A DNA stretch of 64,000 nt from Promerops cafer (Eukaryota; Chordata; Aves; Passeriformes; Nectariniidae). Position numbers and translations under genes: made by a program. Positions 33,645 to 44,999 of the stretch are shown in pieces (the stretch's first letter is position 1; every line of letters begins with the position of its first letter). Location of the stretch: positions 95,624-159,623 of the forward strand of contig VZSE01005027.1 in assembly GCA_013398275.1 (NCBI GenBank), given 5' to 3'. The notes under the pieces were generated by a model. That model saw only the letters and a list, made by a program, of their open reading frames with translations. It did no database searches and was not told where the DNA came from.

Positions 33645-36600
33645 TTGTATGAATTAGTTTTTCAATTATGACAAACAAAACTTATTCCTATGCTTATCCT
33701 TACCAAATTTATGTCACATCAATGAAGAAACATATTTTAGTTTTTATGCTATTTTAAAATTAGGAAGATTTAAAGAAAATATATTTGCCACAGAATCTAC
33801 AGGGTGATCCTCTCTACAAAAAACATCTACAGCTTGACAGGTCCAGGACTTTATTCCATTTCCTAAAAACTGTAACCATCTGGTACTGTCTGAGATGCCA
33901 AAAGATCCCACTCAATCCCTAGCCACCACTTAAGACTTCAGATCTCCCAAGGCTTTTGTGCCAGCTCCTTTGGAGACAGCTTGGATATTTGAGGAATTCC
34001 CTAATCACTCCAGAACATGAACTTTCAGCAAACAAATTGAGCTCTTCAAGCTTCTGTTCCTTCAGTTGTATTTTCAAAGCATATTTCAGCTGTAGAAAGT
34101 AGTGAGAGCCATTTAATTTAAGTTGTTTCTCAAGATTGCCAGGTTCCTGCCTTGGTAACTCTGAAAAAAAAGATTTGCTCATGGTGCAAAACACAAGTCA
34201 GAGTCACTTTAAGTTGATGGAATTACATACCCTGCCAGGTGATTAGAACCAGGTTTTACAAGCACAGTTGCAAACGTGCTGCATTATTTCAGAGTCCCAC
34301 AGGTTCAGGCAGGAATACAATCTTCTTTTCTTTCGTATGCACTGTTTAAAATGCTCTGCTGAGAGATGGGTAAATAATGAACAAACAAAAAGATACAGAT
34401 GATAGTTTCATTTGAAACTGAAGTGGCACCATATACTTGGTTTTTGACTGGGGACATGGCTTTAAAAGGTTTTATTAAATAAACAGAAGTTCTAAATGCA
34501 AGCCTAATCTCCCTGCCTCCCTTTCCCCTCACAGCAGGAGTTTTAAAAAGCTATTAAGTTTACATTTGGAACAAATATTTAAGAACTGGATTTCTTGGGA
34601 AGCCTGAAAAATACAGCAGTATGCCAAGTTGTGCTGTGGCAAACTGCTGCCCTTTTCAGGTGACAGCAGTACCTCCTATTCTGCTCTCAATCAGCTTTCC
34701 ACATTGACAGTCTGCTGCTAAATTCCATGGAATTAGGCAGGAATAGACAGCTAAAATTATCTTGTGGGCTCTGGATGTAGTGTTAGTGTTCAAACAAATT
34801 GTTACTGTGTTTATCTGTGCACATTTCTCTTACTTAAAGATTTCATCATTAATTTAAGTCCATACTGTATGTGCAAGTCACTTAATCTTTCTGTGCCTTA
34901 GCTTTTGAGTTGTAACATTGGGATAAAGGGCTTACCTACCAGCATATACATATTAAATTTGTCAGGTGCTTAAATATCAAAAGAATGGAAGTCATATGTT
35001 TGCCAAAGAGACAGAGATCAATTTTCAATGCACACAGACATTGCTGGAGCTTTCATCAGTAAGCCGTACTCTTCCTCTTTCCGGTTACATGTACGTGTGT
35101 TCATGCTCACATGCAATTGACAGTTACAAATCAAAAGTTAATTTCTTAAGAGGCAAAGTGGTAAGAATTTCCAGGGGAACAGAAGATGTTAGTAGTATTT
35201 TTAAATCCTACAGCCTAAGAGACACTACCTACAGTTGTCTGTAGGCCAAGTCAGTTAACATTACTCTACTTTTTGAAGCATAGTGGCTCCAGGCTCTGTA
35301 GTAAAGTACAAGAGTAAAGAGCTGTACTGCGTTAGCAGCAAGGTATTAAAACAGCACTTTTCCTGCCTGCTTCATTAGTAAAATTGAGCCTTTAGCTGTG
35401 AATTTAAAAAAATCTGATCATGGCAGTTGATAAAAATACCTTTGAGGCATCTGAATTGTTGGCATATTTATTCCAAGATAAAGTTGGGACAGTGTAATTT
35501 CAAAGAATCTGTGGTGATTCTGCACTCAAAGTATGCTTTTTCTCATGTAGCATTTAGTAAAAGTACAATCTGACATAGGCCTAATTTCAGCCAACCAAAA
35601 TTTGCTTTGACATTCAACAACGTAAACACCCAATAATCACATTTTAGGTAGTTAGCAACTTGGATAACAAAGGATTTAAGAAAACATTGATCATTTTTAC
35701 TTGATTAGCCTTCCCCAGTGCTACCAAGTTCATATTACTAATATATTTCTCTATTTTCTGATGAAAATGAAATAAAATTAATAAGCTGTCTTTACCTAGG
35801 TAATAAAATCTGGCGTAAGTATATGTAAAGGTTGTTGGAATTGATTTTTCATACTACTATTCAATGCTGCGGAGTCAGAATAGCAAGGGCCACAAAACTA
35901 GCTGTTATCTTGTGTCCAGAGATACAGGGCATTTGTTTGAATAACTGCGTTTGTAAGAGAAACTGGGGGAGGAAATCAGGTCTGGAACTTGAGTTCCCTC
36001 AAGGAGCTTCTGTGTTTCTTAATTTGTACACTATGGGCAATACCCATAGCATGTATGCCAATACTATTGACTGTAATTTTGCTACTACATCTAGCACAGT
36101 AAATTTAATTTCAGATAAGGTTTCAACATATATAAAAATAATTCTGGACAGTGCTGCATTATAGGAAAGGTATTGCAGTCTTATTATCCAGTATAGAAGT
36201 CTAAAAGCTGGTAAATTTCTGAGAATTTTGAGCAACACTGCAGCTGTTTGGTGTGGACAAGAGAGGTGGATCTGCTTATGTCTACGTTTCCACAGCATCC
36301 AACCGTTTGGTCAGAGCTGATCCCAGACAGATATATAAATCTCTCAAACTTCACACAAGAATGTCTATTGAGCAAAACTTGTAAGCTCCAATAGGTATGT
36401 TAAAGCTTCTTGTGCAAAGATGCACAAATGCAAAGATGCAAATAGATGCAATATTTTCTTGCCTTTTCCTTTCTCTGTACTATATTTTAGTTAAAAATTG
36501 AGGTCAAAATAAAGTATGTAAGAAATTTCAAACATTCTTATTTTCACTGCTAGAATTTTGGTATCAACTTGTTTTATCTTAATATTGCTATGAGAACCTG

Positions 36601-39224
36601 AGTTATATCAACTGATGATTCAACCAGTTGAACTTAAATCGTCTTAACAGGCACAACAGGTTTGAAAATTGTTGAAAAAATAAAATTCTGCATCCAAGCA
36701 AACTAAAACGTCAGTAACACAGTTTAAAGTAGGATTCTGCAAGCCTTATCTGTACATGTGTATTTGGATTATTGTGTCCAATGATACAAAGTATGGCTGC
36801 CTACCAGCTATACTTCAAATATTTTTCAGCCAATTTTCTAAAGCTATCTGTATATTCCAAAACTGGAAACTGGAATTTGTCTACCCAGAAGAGAAATATT
36901 ACATTTATTTTTAAAAAAAAAAAACAAACAAGAACTAGAAATTGAAATTGTTGATAAAGTAAATATTTTGTAAACCAATTACACTTTTACATTCTGATCA
37001 ATTTTTCATAAAAATAAAACTTTCTAAAAAGGTTTTTTAACCTGTCATTTTCAGTCAGGTCAGTACTTATTTTCTATTTCACCAAAAATTCTACATGGTA
37101 TTTCAGACTAGAGGAAGTAAAACTTATAGTGTGATGTTTTTCATTGAATGAAATGCTGTAGTTCTGTACGCAGAGGTGGAGATTTGTGCTAGAAGAGATC
37201 ACTGACATGGAAAAGGCTGACTGGGATAAGGCAGGATATGATGTACAAACTGTCTCCAAGCCAGAGGATGGCATGAGATTTGGGCTTGATATTGGTCACA
37301 CAACCAGAGATATTTACCAGAGATTTTCGGAGCTACATTTTTGTCATGCTGGAAATTCAGGTTATCTAAAAACAACGTGTAGCAGAAAACTTGCAAAGAA
37401 GTTTTTAACATTTTGATCTTCATTTGTAAACTTGGCAATACAATTCTAAACTTCCATGACTAGTGGGAATAAAAAAAACATGTTGTCTGGAAAGAGTCAT
37501 GTTTATAAGATACGCCTTAAAAGTTTCATTTCAGTCACACTGGAAAGATACTTGTGTATTGTCTCCAACTAGTTCACTCATGCAGTTCACTGTCCATTTT
37601 ACAAAACATGGAAACAGATTTTCCTTGGAAACAAATTTCTAAGAAATGCACTTTTTTCCTTAATGGGGAATTGCTTTACCAGTTTTTGGTTGAATTCAAA
37701 GCTGGTACAGGCAGGTGCACTTCTGCATAAAACCTTTCCGACTTAGTAGGCCTCTAATATTTTTAGTCCAGAACAGTATAGACACCTCCTGGAGAGAACA
37801 AGAAATTGAGCAGCCAACCTCCAAAATTAAAGTTTCATGCCCTGATTTAAATGTTCTTCTATAATATCATATCAAAGCAATTTCATTGTAATATTAATGT
37901 GAAGCCGAATGACGGCATACATCATGCTATTATACAGAAATGGCAAGAGAGAAAAGAAATCTTTTTTGAAACCTCATTATTTCTGTACAGAAGATACGAG
38001 GAGTTAAGCAAGATTATGCACTCAGACAATTTCTTTCCTTGCTGTACCACAAGCACAGGTGGGAGAGAGGAACAGGTATTGGCTAACCCTCTGCTTCACA
38101 ACACACATTCTTCCCAGTGCAGCGATGTGTTCAAAACAATCAACCAAGAGAAGATGAGAGAACATCTATGTGCTACACATGATCTTTTTCAGAACAAGGC
38201 TATAGCCAAGCAATGTAGTAGTGTATGAATTTACTAGCACTTGTCTGTCCTAGTGACCAGTCTCCCTGTCACATTTCTTTCAGGCATTTTCTGTTTCATA
38301 CAAAAGCTTCATCATTCTACAAACCCAATAAATTGAAAAGTGAAGCACAACCTTAAAAATAAAAAGAGAGAATTTTGAGAAACAATTACCATTATTCCCT
38401 GTTGACTATAAAGAGAACTGAAGTGAGAAACCTAGGAATCTTCCCTCATCATATGAATCCAGTTACCAGCAAGCTCCTTTAAGGCAAAGTACAACCAGAA
38501 TATGGCAGTTCTGTCCTATAAATGATCGCCCTGTATTCCCTCATCGTCAATCAATGGCATGAACTGATGCATATAATTTTCTAAAGAACAAGATAATATT
38601 CAACTTATAATTTGACTTTCCTAAGTCAATTGCCTGAAGAACAGAATTCTGCATTTGAAAAAAACAAGCAAACAAAAACACAACACAAAATCTATATCTA
38701 GCATTAAAATGTAAAAATCATTGGTGGTTTAATTGAATCTCTGCCTGTTTGCAGAATAACATCAATTACCCTGTGAATCATCTGGCTACATTTAATACTG
38801 TTATATTCTATACATCATTGAGTCTGTGACCTCAGATGTTATGACATCCGAGACCATCAGTCAGGCAGCCAGAAGACCTACATGCTTGTACATGAGCTTT
38901 TCCAACATGGTAGATATTAATAATTTTCAAGCAAAGAAAAATATCCTAGAATTTCATGATCATCTTTCTTTAACGGTTAGAAAGGATTATGTAGGACACA
39001 TTTTCTTTTAGTTCAGATTTACTTTATGTGACATGTTATATTGTCAGTCAGTGCAATATTGTTATAAAAATCATCAGGAAGGCATATTTGAGCATAACAT
39101 ATATTTCATTGTACCCATGAAATAAAAAAAAAAAAAAACTTATTTAAGCTTGAAGAGAAAAGATGTGTCAGACATTAGGAAGTTCTAGAAATAAGGTTAT
39201 CTGCTGTGTCAGGAGGGATATAGG
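33645..39224. other. 5.6 kb of unique AT-rich non-coding sequence
   Basis: No gene or mobile element was recognised. A small degenerate repeat with an octamer motif is at 36413-36453, a poly-A run near 36909-36925 and another near 39122-39139. The open frame at 37186-37416 has a protein-like composition, but the opposite strand is open over the same bases and no splice or family evidence supports it. Confidence 0.5.
36413..36453. repeat. Degenerate ATGCAAA-type repeat with octamer motif
   Basis: Four near copies of ATGCAAA/ATGCACAAA lie in 41 bases. One, at 36436-36443, is a perfect ATGCAAAT octamer, the POU-factor core. No neighbouring promoter is visible. Confidence 0.6.
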
Positions 39225-39440
39225 TGTCTTGGTTTGAGACAATTTAAAGGTGAATGCTCTGGAAAGAGTTGTCTCCTCTGAGAGTTCCAACAATCTCCCC
39301 CAATAAGAAATTTTTACTAATAGATGAAAATGAAAAACAAGAGTTTATTAACAAAAGGAATGCCAACAGGCAGGAGGGGGAAAAAAAATAAATAACTGCT
39401 AGATATCAAACTGCTGGACCTCATCATTCCACTGGAAGAA
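39225..39440 (-). mobile_element. Partial LTR of a passerine ERV
   Basis: TGTCTTGGTTTGAGAC is the inverted end of a known passerine LTR type. On the minus strand there is an AATAAA poly(A) signal (complement of 39344-39349) upstream of the CA end, as expected for the R-U5 part. The U3 end was not found; sequence past about 39420 is not recognised, and the element is crossed by the duplicated block that starts at 39349. The right boundary is an estimate. Confidence 0.5.
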
Positions 39441-39678
39441 AGAGAGACCTGATCTGTTACGTCTGCATACTATCATTTCTCAAACACATCAACATGCCAT
39501 TTCAAAAGTGTGTATTAGAAATTAGAGGATATAAACATTGGATGACTAAAAATGTTAATTCTATTACAACACATTTTGGCAAACTTCTTGCTCCAGATGT
39601 CTGTTTTAAGTTAAATATTGGGCATCTTCCAATACAAATTTTAGCATTACTTTGGTGGAAAATTGAATGATGCAAGTG
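39349..39678. repeat. Tandem duplicate block A, copy 1 (330 bp)
   Basis: Copy 1 begins TAACAAAAGGAATGCCAACA and ends GATGCAAGTG. It is followed by one N and then copy 2 at 39680-40005. The copies differ by a few substitutions and short indels, all in their first about 120 bases. It is probably one genomic locus assembled twice. Confidence 0.95.
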
Positions 39679-39679
39679 N
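39679..39679. other. Single N: assembly join
   Basis: One ambiguous base sits exactly between the two copies of block A. This is consistent with two contigs placed end to end without merging their overlap. Confidence 0.9.
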
Positions 39680-40005
39680 TAACAAAAGGAAGGCCAACAG
39701 GCAGGAGGGGGAAAAAAAAAAAATAACTGCTAGATATCAAACTGCTGGACCTCACCATTCCACTGGAAGAGAGACCTGATCTGTTACGTCTGCGTACTAT
39801 CATTTCTCAAACACATCAACATGCCATTTCAAAAGTGTGTATTAGAAATTAGAGGATATAAACATTGGATGACTAAAAATGTTAATTCTATTACAACACA
39901 TTTTGGCAAACTTCTTGCTCCAGATGTCTGTTTTAAGTTAAATATTGGGCATCTTCCAATACAAATTTTAGCATTACTTTGGTGGAAAATTGAATGATGC
40001 AAGTG
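39680..40005. repeat. Tandem duplicate block A, copy 2 (326 bp)
   Basis: Relative to copy 1 it has GGAAGGCC for GGAATGCC, a changed poly-A tract, CACC for CATC, a 4-bp deletion in the GAAAGAGAG stretch and TGCG for TGCA. Beyond that the copies read the same, up to GATGCAAGTG at 40005. Confidence 0.95.
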
Positions 40006-41403
40006 TTATGATTATTTCCAGATGTTTAATTGATAGCTAGGTAGGTAGGTACTGTAGGCAAATAGCAGAGACCACAAAAATGAGTGTAACAGAAAAAGGC
40101 CATATAAGCACACATATTCTAGAAATTCTTTATTTTTAGCACATTATCTGTAATGAACTAAATGCAGTTTTCTGGAAGAACAATAGACATATGCCTGAAA
40201 TGACAAAACTTGTTGTTAATTCATATACAGAGAGCCATTAATAAAGCAGTTTTTTCTATTATGAAAATATCTAAGATATGTCAGGTAATTATTTTGAGAT
40301 AGCTGTTAGAAACAATTTTCCCCCTCCATACCAGCCTGCTCTGTAGGTATGTGTGGAGACCATCAGCTTCAGCCTCCTCTCCAGTATATTTCTGCAGTTT
40401 GAAGGCTGTCTATCCACACGGATTATTTCCAGGGTCTGGGAAGGATTAGAAGATGAGGAGAAGCTCTTTTGCAGTTTCCTTCTCCTACACCAATTTGGTG
40501 CAAACTCAGTTTAACTGTTAATGTGGCAGATTTTCAGGTCTTCATGCTTTCATTTAATTTTTAAGGCCTTTGAAAAGGCTTAGGGTCTTGATTCAGCTAA
40601 ATTCTGAAAAACCTCATATCTGTAACTGTCATTTGTCCATGTCTTGAAAAATTTTGTTATATTCTTTATTCCTTTATATCCTTTTATCTTTATTCTTTAT
40701 TCCTTTTGTACAGATTCAAGTTATAAATCTGTTTCTTCTTCCATTTCTGAAATTTTCTCAGTCTCCAGAATCCTCCCCTTTGTTCTTTTACCAAGGTTAT
40801 GCCTTTATCTCAGATGCAGTAATCAAAAATACCGATTAGGACAAAAGCCTGTTTATGGCATATAAATATAGAATCTTTAGTTGCCCTATTCAAGTTATCC
40901 TTCATTGCAGGTTTTTCCTGACTTTCTATCCCTTCAGCATGTTGAAGTATCTAAAGGCAATAATAAAGTCTTATCTTGTGTTCAGCAAAGTTTAGATCTC
41001 TTATCAATGCTGGAGGTAACAAAGCATATGGGAATACCACTTTTGTGATAGAGTTCAGTTACAAATTCTGGCTTCCTTTTGCCTAGACACAGGCATCTGT
41101 ATAGCTGTTAATACCTAATTTCCTCATCCATCTTCAGTTATTGGCATGTTTTCTTGTGTTGCAAAGAGTACACACCACTATCTCTCATTTTTAAAAACAA
41201 TTGATTCAATAAAAGAAGGACTTAAATCCTAATAATAGCGCTATAACAAGCAATTAAAAAAAGATAAAGCATTGCTTCTTAACTAATTTCTGACTAATGA
41301 TTGTTTGGCCTCAGGTTTTTCACAACTCACAGCACAATGACATATACATCTTGTACAATTCCTTATGGCATATCCTCTCTTATACAACTTCCATATATAT
41401 GGA
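40006..41403. other. Unique non-coding sequence
   Basis: No gene was recognised. A short TAGG repeat is near 40035-40050, and a T/C-rich stretch lies at 40640-40800. Confidence 0.5.
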
Positions 41404-42965
41404 TGTATTGGGTTTCCATGGCCTGGTTTTTGGTAGCAGGGGGCTATTGGGTGGCTTTTGTGAGAAGTTGCTGTAAGCTTCCTCCATGTCCAGCAGAGCC
41501 AGTTGCTGGTGGCTCCAAAGACAGATGTGCTGCTAGCCAAGGCTGGGCCAATTAGAAATGGTGCCAATGCCTCTTAGAAAACAGATTTAAGAAGAAAGAA
41601 AAAAAAAGTTATTTGCACACTTGTAATTGTGACCAGAGGAGAGCGAGAACATGTGAGAGGAATGACTCTGCAGACACCAAGGTCAGTGGAGAAGGAGGGG
41701 GAGGAGGTGCTCCAGGCACAAGAGCTGAGATTCCTCTGCAGCCCATGGTGCAGATCATGGAGAAGCAGCTGTGCCCCCACAGCCCATGGAGGGCCACAGG
41801 GATGCAGAGGTACACCTGCAGCTTATGGAGGAGCCCACACCAGAGTGGGTGGATGCCTTAAGGAAGCCCCATGCATCCTGTGGGAGACCCATGGCGAGCG
41901 GAATCCCCACTGGACAAGATTTGAAGGACTGGACCCTGTGGAAGAGTGACCCATGCCGCAGCAATTATAGGCGGGCTGTTGCCCATGGGATGGACTCACA
42001 TTGCAGCAGTTCACAGACAGCTGTTGCTTGTGAGAATGGAGCCATGTCAGAGAAGTTCATGGAGAACTGTCTCCCATGGGAGGGACCCCATGGTGCAGCA
42101 GGGAAAGGACTTGTCTCCCTGAGCAGCAGAAAAAGCCACAAGGGATGACCTGACCATAACTCCCATTCTCTGTCTCCTTCCACTGCTGGGGTAGGAGATA
42201 GAGCTAGGAAGTAAGGGGAAGTGTGGGGATTCGTAGGTCCCCCATTATCCGAGGCCATGGACCCAATCAAAAGTCTAAAGTTATATGGTTCATGAATATG
42301 TTAATTCTTATACCTTGGTTGGGCCCCGTTGGCTTGTCTGTTATGTTGAATTGTAGTATCTCTGGAAAGTTCCCCCTGATCTGTTCCCCAGTTGGTCAAA
42401 TTTTGCCGCATTATCCACCCCTTTTCCCTGTCTGGCCCCTGGTTATGTCACCCTCAATTCTATTGGACCCTAACCCTCAGATCCGCCCCTGGACCCTCCA
42501 TATAAAACTCTGTGTACCCTCAGACTTCCTGCCTTTGCTGCAGCACCCTTTGGCTCCCTCTCACCTCCCCGTACCCTCTCCTTAATAAACCCTGTTCACC
42601 AGAGAGGTGCGCTAAGGTCCGTTTCTCTTCCACCCGCGCCGTCAATCCTGCTTTGCAACCGATTTCTGCTCGCTCGTCGGGGTTGCGCACCTGCCCATCT
42701 GGGCAGTCGAGGCAGGGCAGCGCAATGGGAGGGTTTTTTTAAGAGCTTATTTTACTTCTCATTATCCTGCTCTGATTTTGTTTGTAATAAATTCACTTCA
42801 TATCTCTAATTAGAGCCTTTTTTGCTCATGATGATATTTGATGAGGGATCTCTCCCAGTCCTTATCTCAACCCATGAACCTTTCTCCTTCATATCTGGCT
42901 GCGGAGGGGAGAAATAGAGCTGCTTTGGTGGGTGCGTGGTGTCCAGCCAGCATCAACCTACAACA
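41404..42965 (+). mobile_element. Solo ERV LTR with a second LTR nested inside
   Basis: The outer element starts TGTATTGGGTTTCCATGG and ends CATCAACCTACAACA, the ends of a large avian LTR family. It follows the copy at 55261-56359 along its length (shared blocks include CAGACACCAAGGTCAGTG, TGCAGCCCATGGAG and ATTATCCTGCTCTGATTTTG). The poly(A) signal AATAAA is at 42786-42791, so it is plus-strand. Flanks ATGGA (41399-41403) and CTGGA (42966-42970) fit a 5-bp target duplication with one mismatch. At about 42220 the match to the 55261 copy stops and resumes at about 42725, because another LTR has inserted. Open frames across 41600-42270 on both strands are GC-rich chance frames. Confidence 0.88.
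42220..42725 (+). mobile_element. Nested ERV LTR (second family)
   Basis: The insertion begins at or near TGTGGGGATTCGTAGG and ends near GGCAGGGCAGCGCA. It has a TATAAAA box at 42501-42507 and an AATAAA poly(A) signal at 42584-42589, 77 bases downstream, in the compact U3-R-U5 layout usual for gammaretrovirus-like (class I) ERVs. U3 is pyrimidine-rich. It interrupts the outer LTR at 41404-42965 and is therefore younger. The exact ends are uncertain because outer and inner sequences are similar at the junction (GTGTGGGG). A possible 6-bp duplication, GGGAAG against GGGCAG, is imperfect. The class assignment is inference. Confidence 0.72.
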
Positions 42966-43234
42966 CTGGATCACACAGAAATAGGGAAGTTTCAACTCTA
43001 AAGCAAAATCAGAGCTTATGCTACCTTCTGCAATAGTCTCTTGTGACTTATCAAAATGAATGGAAAATTAATTCTTCCTCTAAAAGTAGGATACTTCTGG
43101 CTACTCGTTAATTACAGTAACCCAAATACAACAGGGAAGATGGTACGGTATTTAAGCTTAAAAAAAGAAAAATACGGTATTTAAGTAAAGAAATTGCCAG
43201 AGACTGCTTTATTGTGGGATTTTAGTTGTAGACA
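42966..43234. other. Flank of the outer LTR, with a 13-bp direct repeat
   Basis: This is unique sequence. TACGGTATTTAAG occurs twice, at 43144-43156 and 43173-43185, separated by a short A-rich spacer. Confidence 0.6.
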
Positions 43235-43235
43235 N
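43235..43235. other. Single N: assembly join
   Basis: One ambiguous base lies exactly between the two copies of block B, the same pattern as at 39679. Confidence 0.9.
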
Positions 43236-44267
43236 CTAGGAAGTAAGGGGAAGTGTGGGGATTTGTAGGTCTCCCATTATCCCGAGGCCATGGACCCAAT
43301 CAAAAGTCTAAAGTTATATGGTTCATGAATATGTTAATTCTTATACCTTGGTTGGGCCCCGTTGGCTTGTCTGTTATGTTGAATTGTAGTATCTCTGGAA
43401 AGTTCCCCCTGATCTGTTCCCCAGTTGGTCAAATTTTGCCGCATTATCCACCCCTTTTCCCTGTCTGGCCCCTGGTTATGTCACCCTCAATTCTATTGGA
43501 CCCTAACCCTCAGATCCGCCCCTGGACCCTCCATATAAAACTCTGTGTACCCTCAGACTTCCTGCCTTTGCTGCAGCACCCTTTGGCTCCCTCTCACCTC
43601 CCCGTACCCTCTCCTTAATAAACCCTGTTCACCAGAGAGGTGCGCTAAGGTCCGTTTCTCTTCCACCCGCGCCGTCAATCCTGCTTTGCAACCGATTTCT
43701 GCTCGCTCGTCGGGGTTGCGCACCTGCCCATCTGGGCAGTCGAGGCAGGGCAGCGCAATGGGAGGGTTTTTTTAAGAGCTTATTTTACTTCTCATTATCC
43801 TGCTCTGATTTTGTTTGTAATAAATTCACTTCATATCTCTAATTAGAGCCTTTTTTGCTCATGATGATATTTGATGAGGGATCTCTCCCAGTCCTTATCT
43901 CAACCCATGAACCTTTCTCCTTCATATCTGGCTGCGGAGGGGAGAAATAGAGCTGCTTTGGTGGGTGCGTGGTGTCCAGCCAGCATCAACCTACAACACT
44001 GGATCACACAGAAATAGGGAAGTTTCAACTCTAAAGCAAAATCAGAGCTTATGCTACCTTCTGCAATAGTCTCTTGTGACTTATCAAAATGAATGGAAAA
44101 TTAATTCTTCCTCTAAAAGTAGGATACTTCTGGCTACTCGTTAATTACAGTAACCCAAATACAACAGGGAAGATGGTACGGTATTTAAGCTTAAAAAAAG
44201 AAAAATACGGTATTTAAGTAAAGAAATTGCCAGAGACTGCTTTATTGTGGGATTTTAGTTGTAGACA
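43236..44267. repeat. Tandem duplicate block B, copy 2 (1032 bp), probably artefactual
   Basis: It repeats 42204-43234, including an LTR copy at about 43252-43758 (TATAAAA at 43534-43540, AATAAA at 43617-43622). I see differences only in the first about 60 bases after the N (ATTTGTAGGTCTCCC for ATTCGTAGGTCCCCC, and one extra C); the remaining roughly 970 bases read the same. It has no 5' part of the outer LTR. It should not be counted as an independent LTR insertion unless long reads confirm it. Confidence 0.92.
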
Positions 44268-44999
44268 ACAGTGGTTACTATGGTAGACTTTAACAGTTTA
44301 ACTCAGTTATCCTTTTAAGATGGAAATGCAAGATTACCCATAAGTTTGTCAGTTACAATTAACAATGCAATTAACAATTAACAATAAATAAGTCACTTTT
44401 GCAGGAAGGATCTATGTGTTCCATCTCCACCCCCCACTTTTTTTAAAATACTTTTTGATTTTAGTCTGGAAGACTCCATGAGGTGGAAACTGTTTAGTCA
44501 CATTGCCTGGGACAAGGATTATTTTAAAAGTTAATCCTTTAAAAAAGTTTGCTTTTCTTGCTGTGATGCATACTCATAATTTTAGGATTTTTAAAATATA
44601 TCTTTCTTTCTAGGATTCCACTAATTTTCTTGATATTTTGTTGTGAAAATTTCACATAATCTTCAGTAAGAGCTGAATAAATTAAGTTTTATTGTCATAC
44701 ATGCTCACACCTGTTGTTACTACAGATGGATAACTACTCAGATGCCAAGAGATGCTTCGTTCTAGTATGCCAAATGCAGTGTCTTTTGCTTAATATATAA
44801 ATTCAAACTCATACTAAACTGCAGACATTACATGGATGTTCACATCAAGTTTTATTCCACCCCTCATTCTTAACATATTTTAAATTTTATCTAGAGAACT
44901 GTTAATTTTGCTTCTGAAATCTCCCTATAGTTTGTTGTCAAGTCCCTGTACAATATGAATGAGAGCTTTAGTTACCTAAATGTCAAAATTGTTATTTAG
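44268..44999. other. Unique AT-rich non-coding sequence
   Basis: No gene or repeat was recognised, apart from short AACAAT repeats near 44355-44385. Confidence 0.5.

Larger units (their letters stand above)
42204..43234. repeat. Tandem duplicate block B, copy 1 (1031 bp)
   Basis: The block covers the nested LTR, the 3' end of the outer LTR and 269 bases of 3' flank, beginning CTAGGAAGTAAGGGGAAG and ending GTAGACA. One N (43235) and then copy 2 follow. Since the block includes unique flank as well as transposon, it is not a transposition product. Confidence 0.95.

Noticed and set aside
37186..37416. Protein-like 76-codon frame as an exon
   Set aside because: The composition is plausible, but the opposite strand is open over the same region and there is no family match from memory.
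41600..42270. Cluster of overlapping open frames on both strands as a gene-rich spot
   Set aside because: The bases belong to an LTR that is repeated at 55261-56359; its raised GC content lowers stop frequency.
43252..43758. Independent third LTR insertion or tandem LTR pair
   Set aside because: It lies in the N-joined duplicate, has no outer-LTR 5' part, and shares unique flank with copy 1. An assembly overlap explains it.
41404..44267. Two LTRs as the ends of a provirus
   Set aside because: Between the repeated LTR segments there is only the outer LTR end and unique flank, with no gag-pol-env-like sequence.
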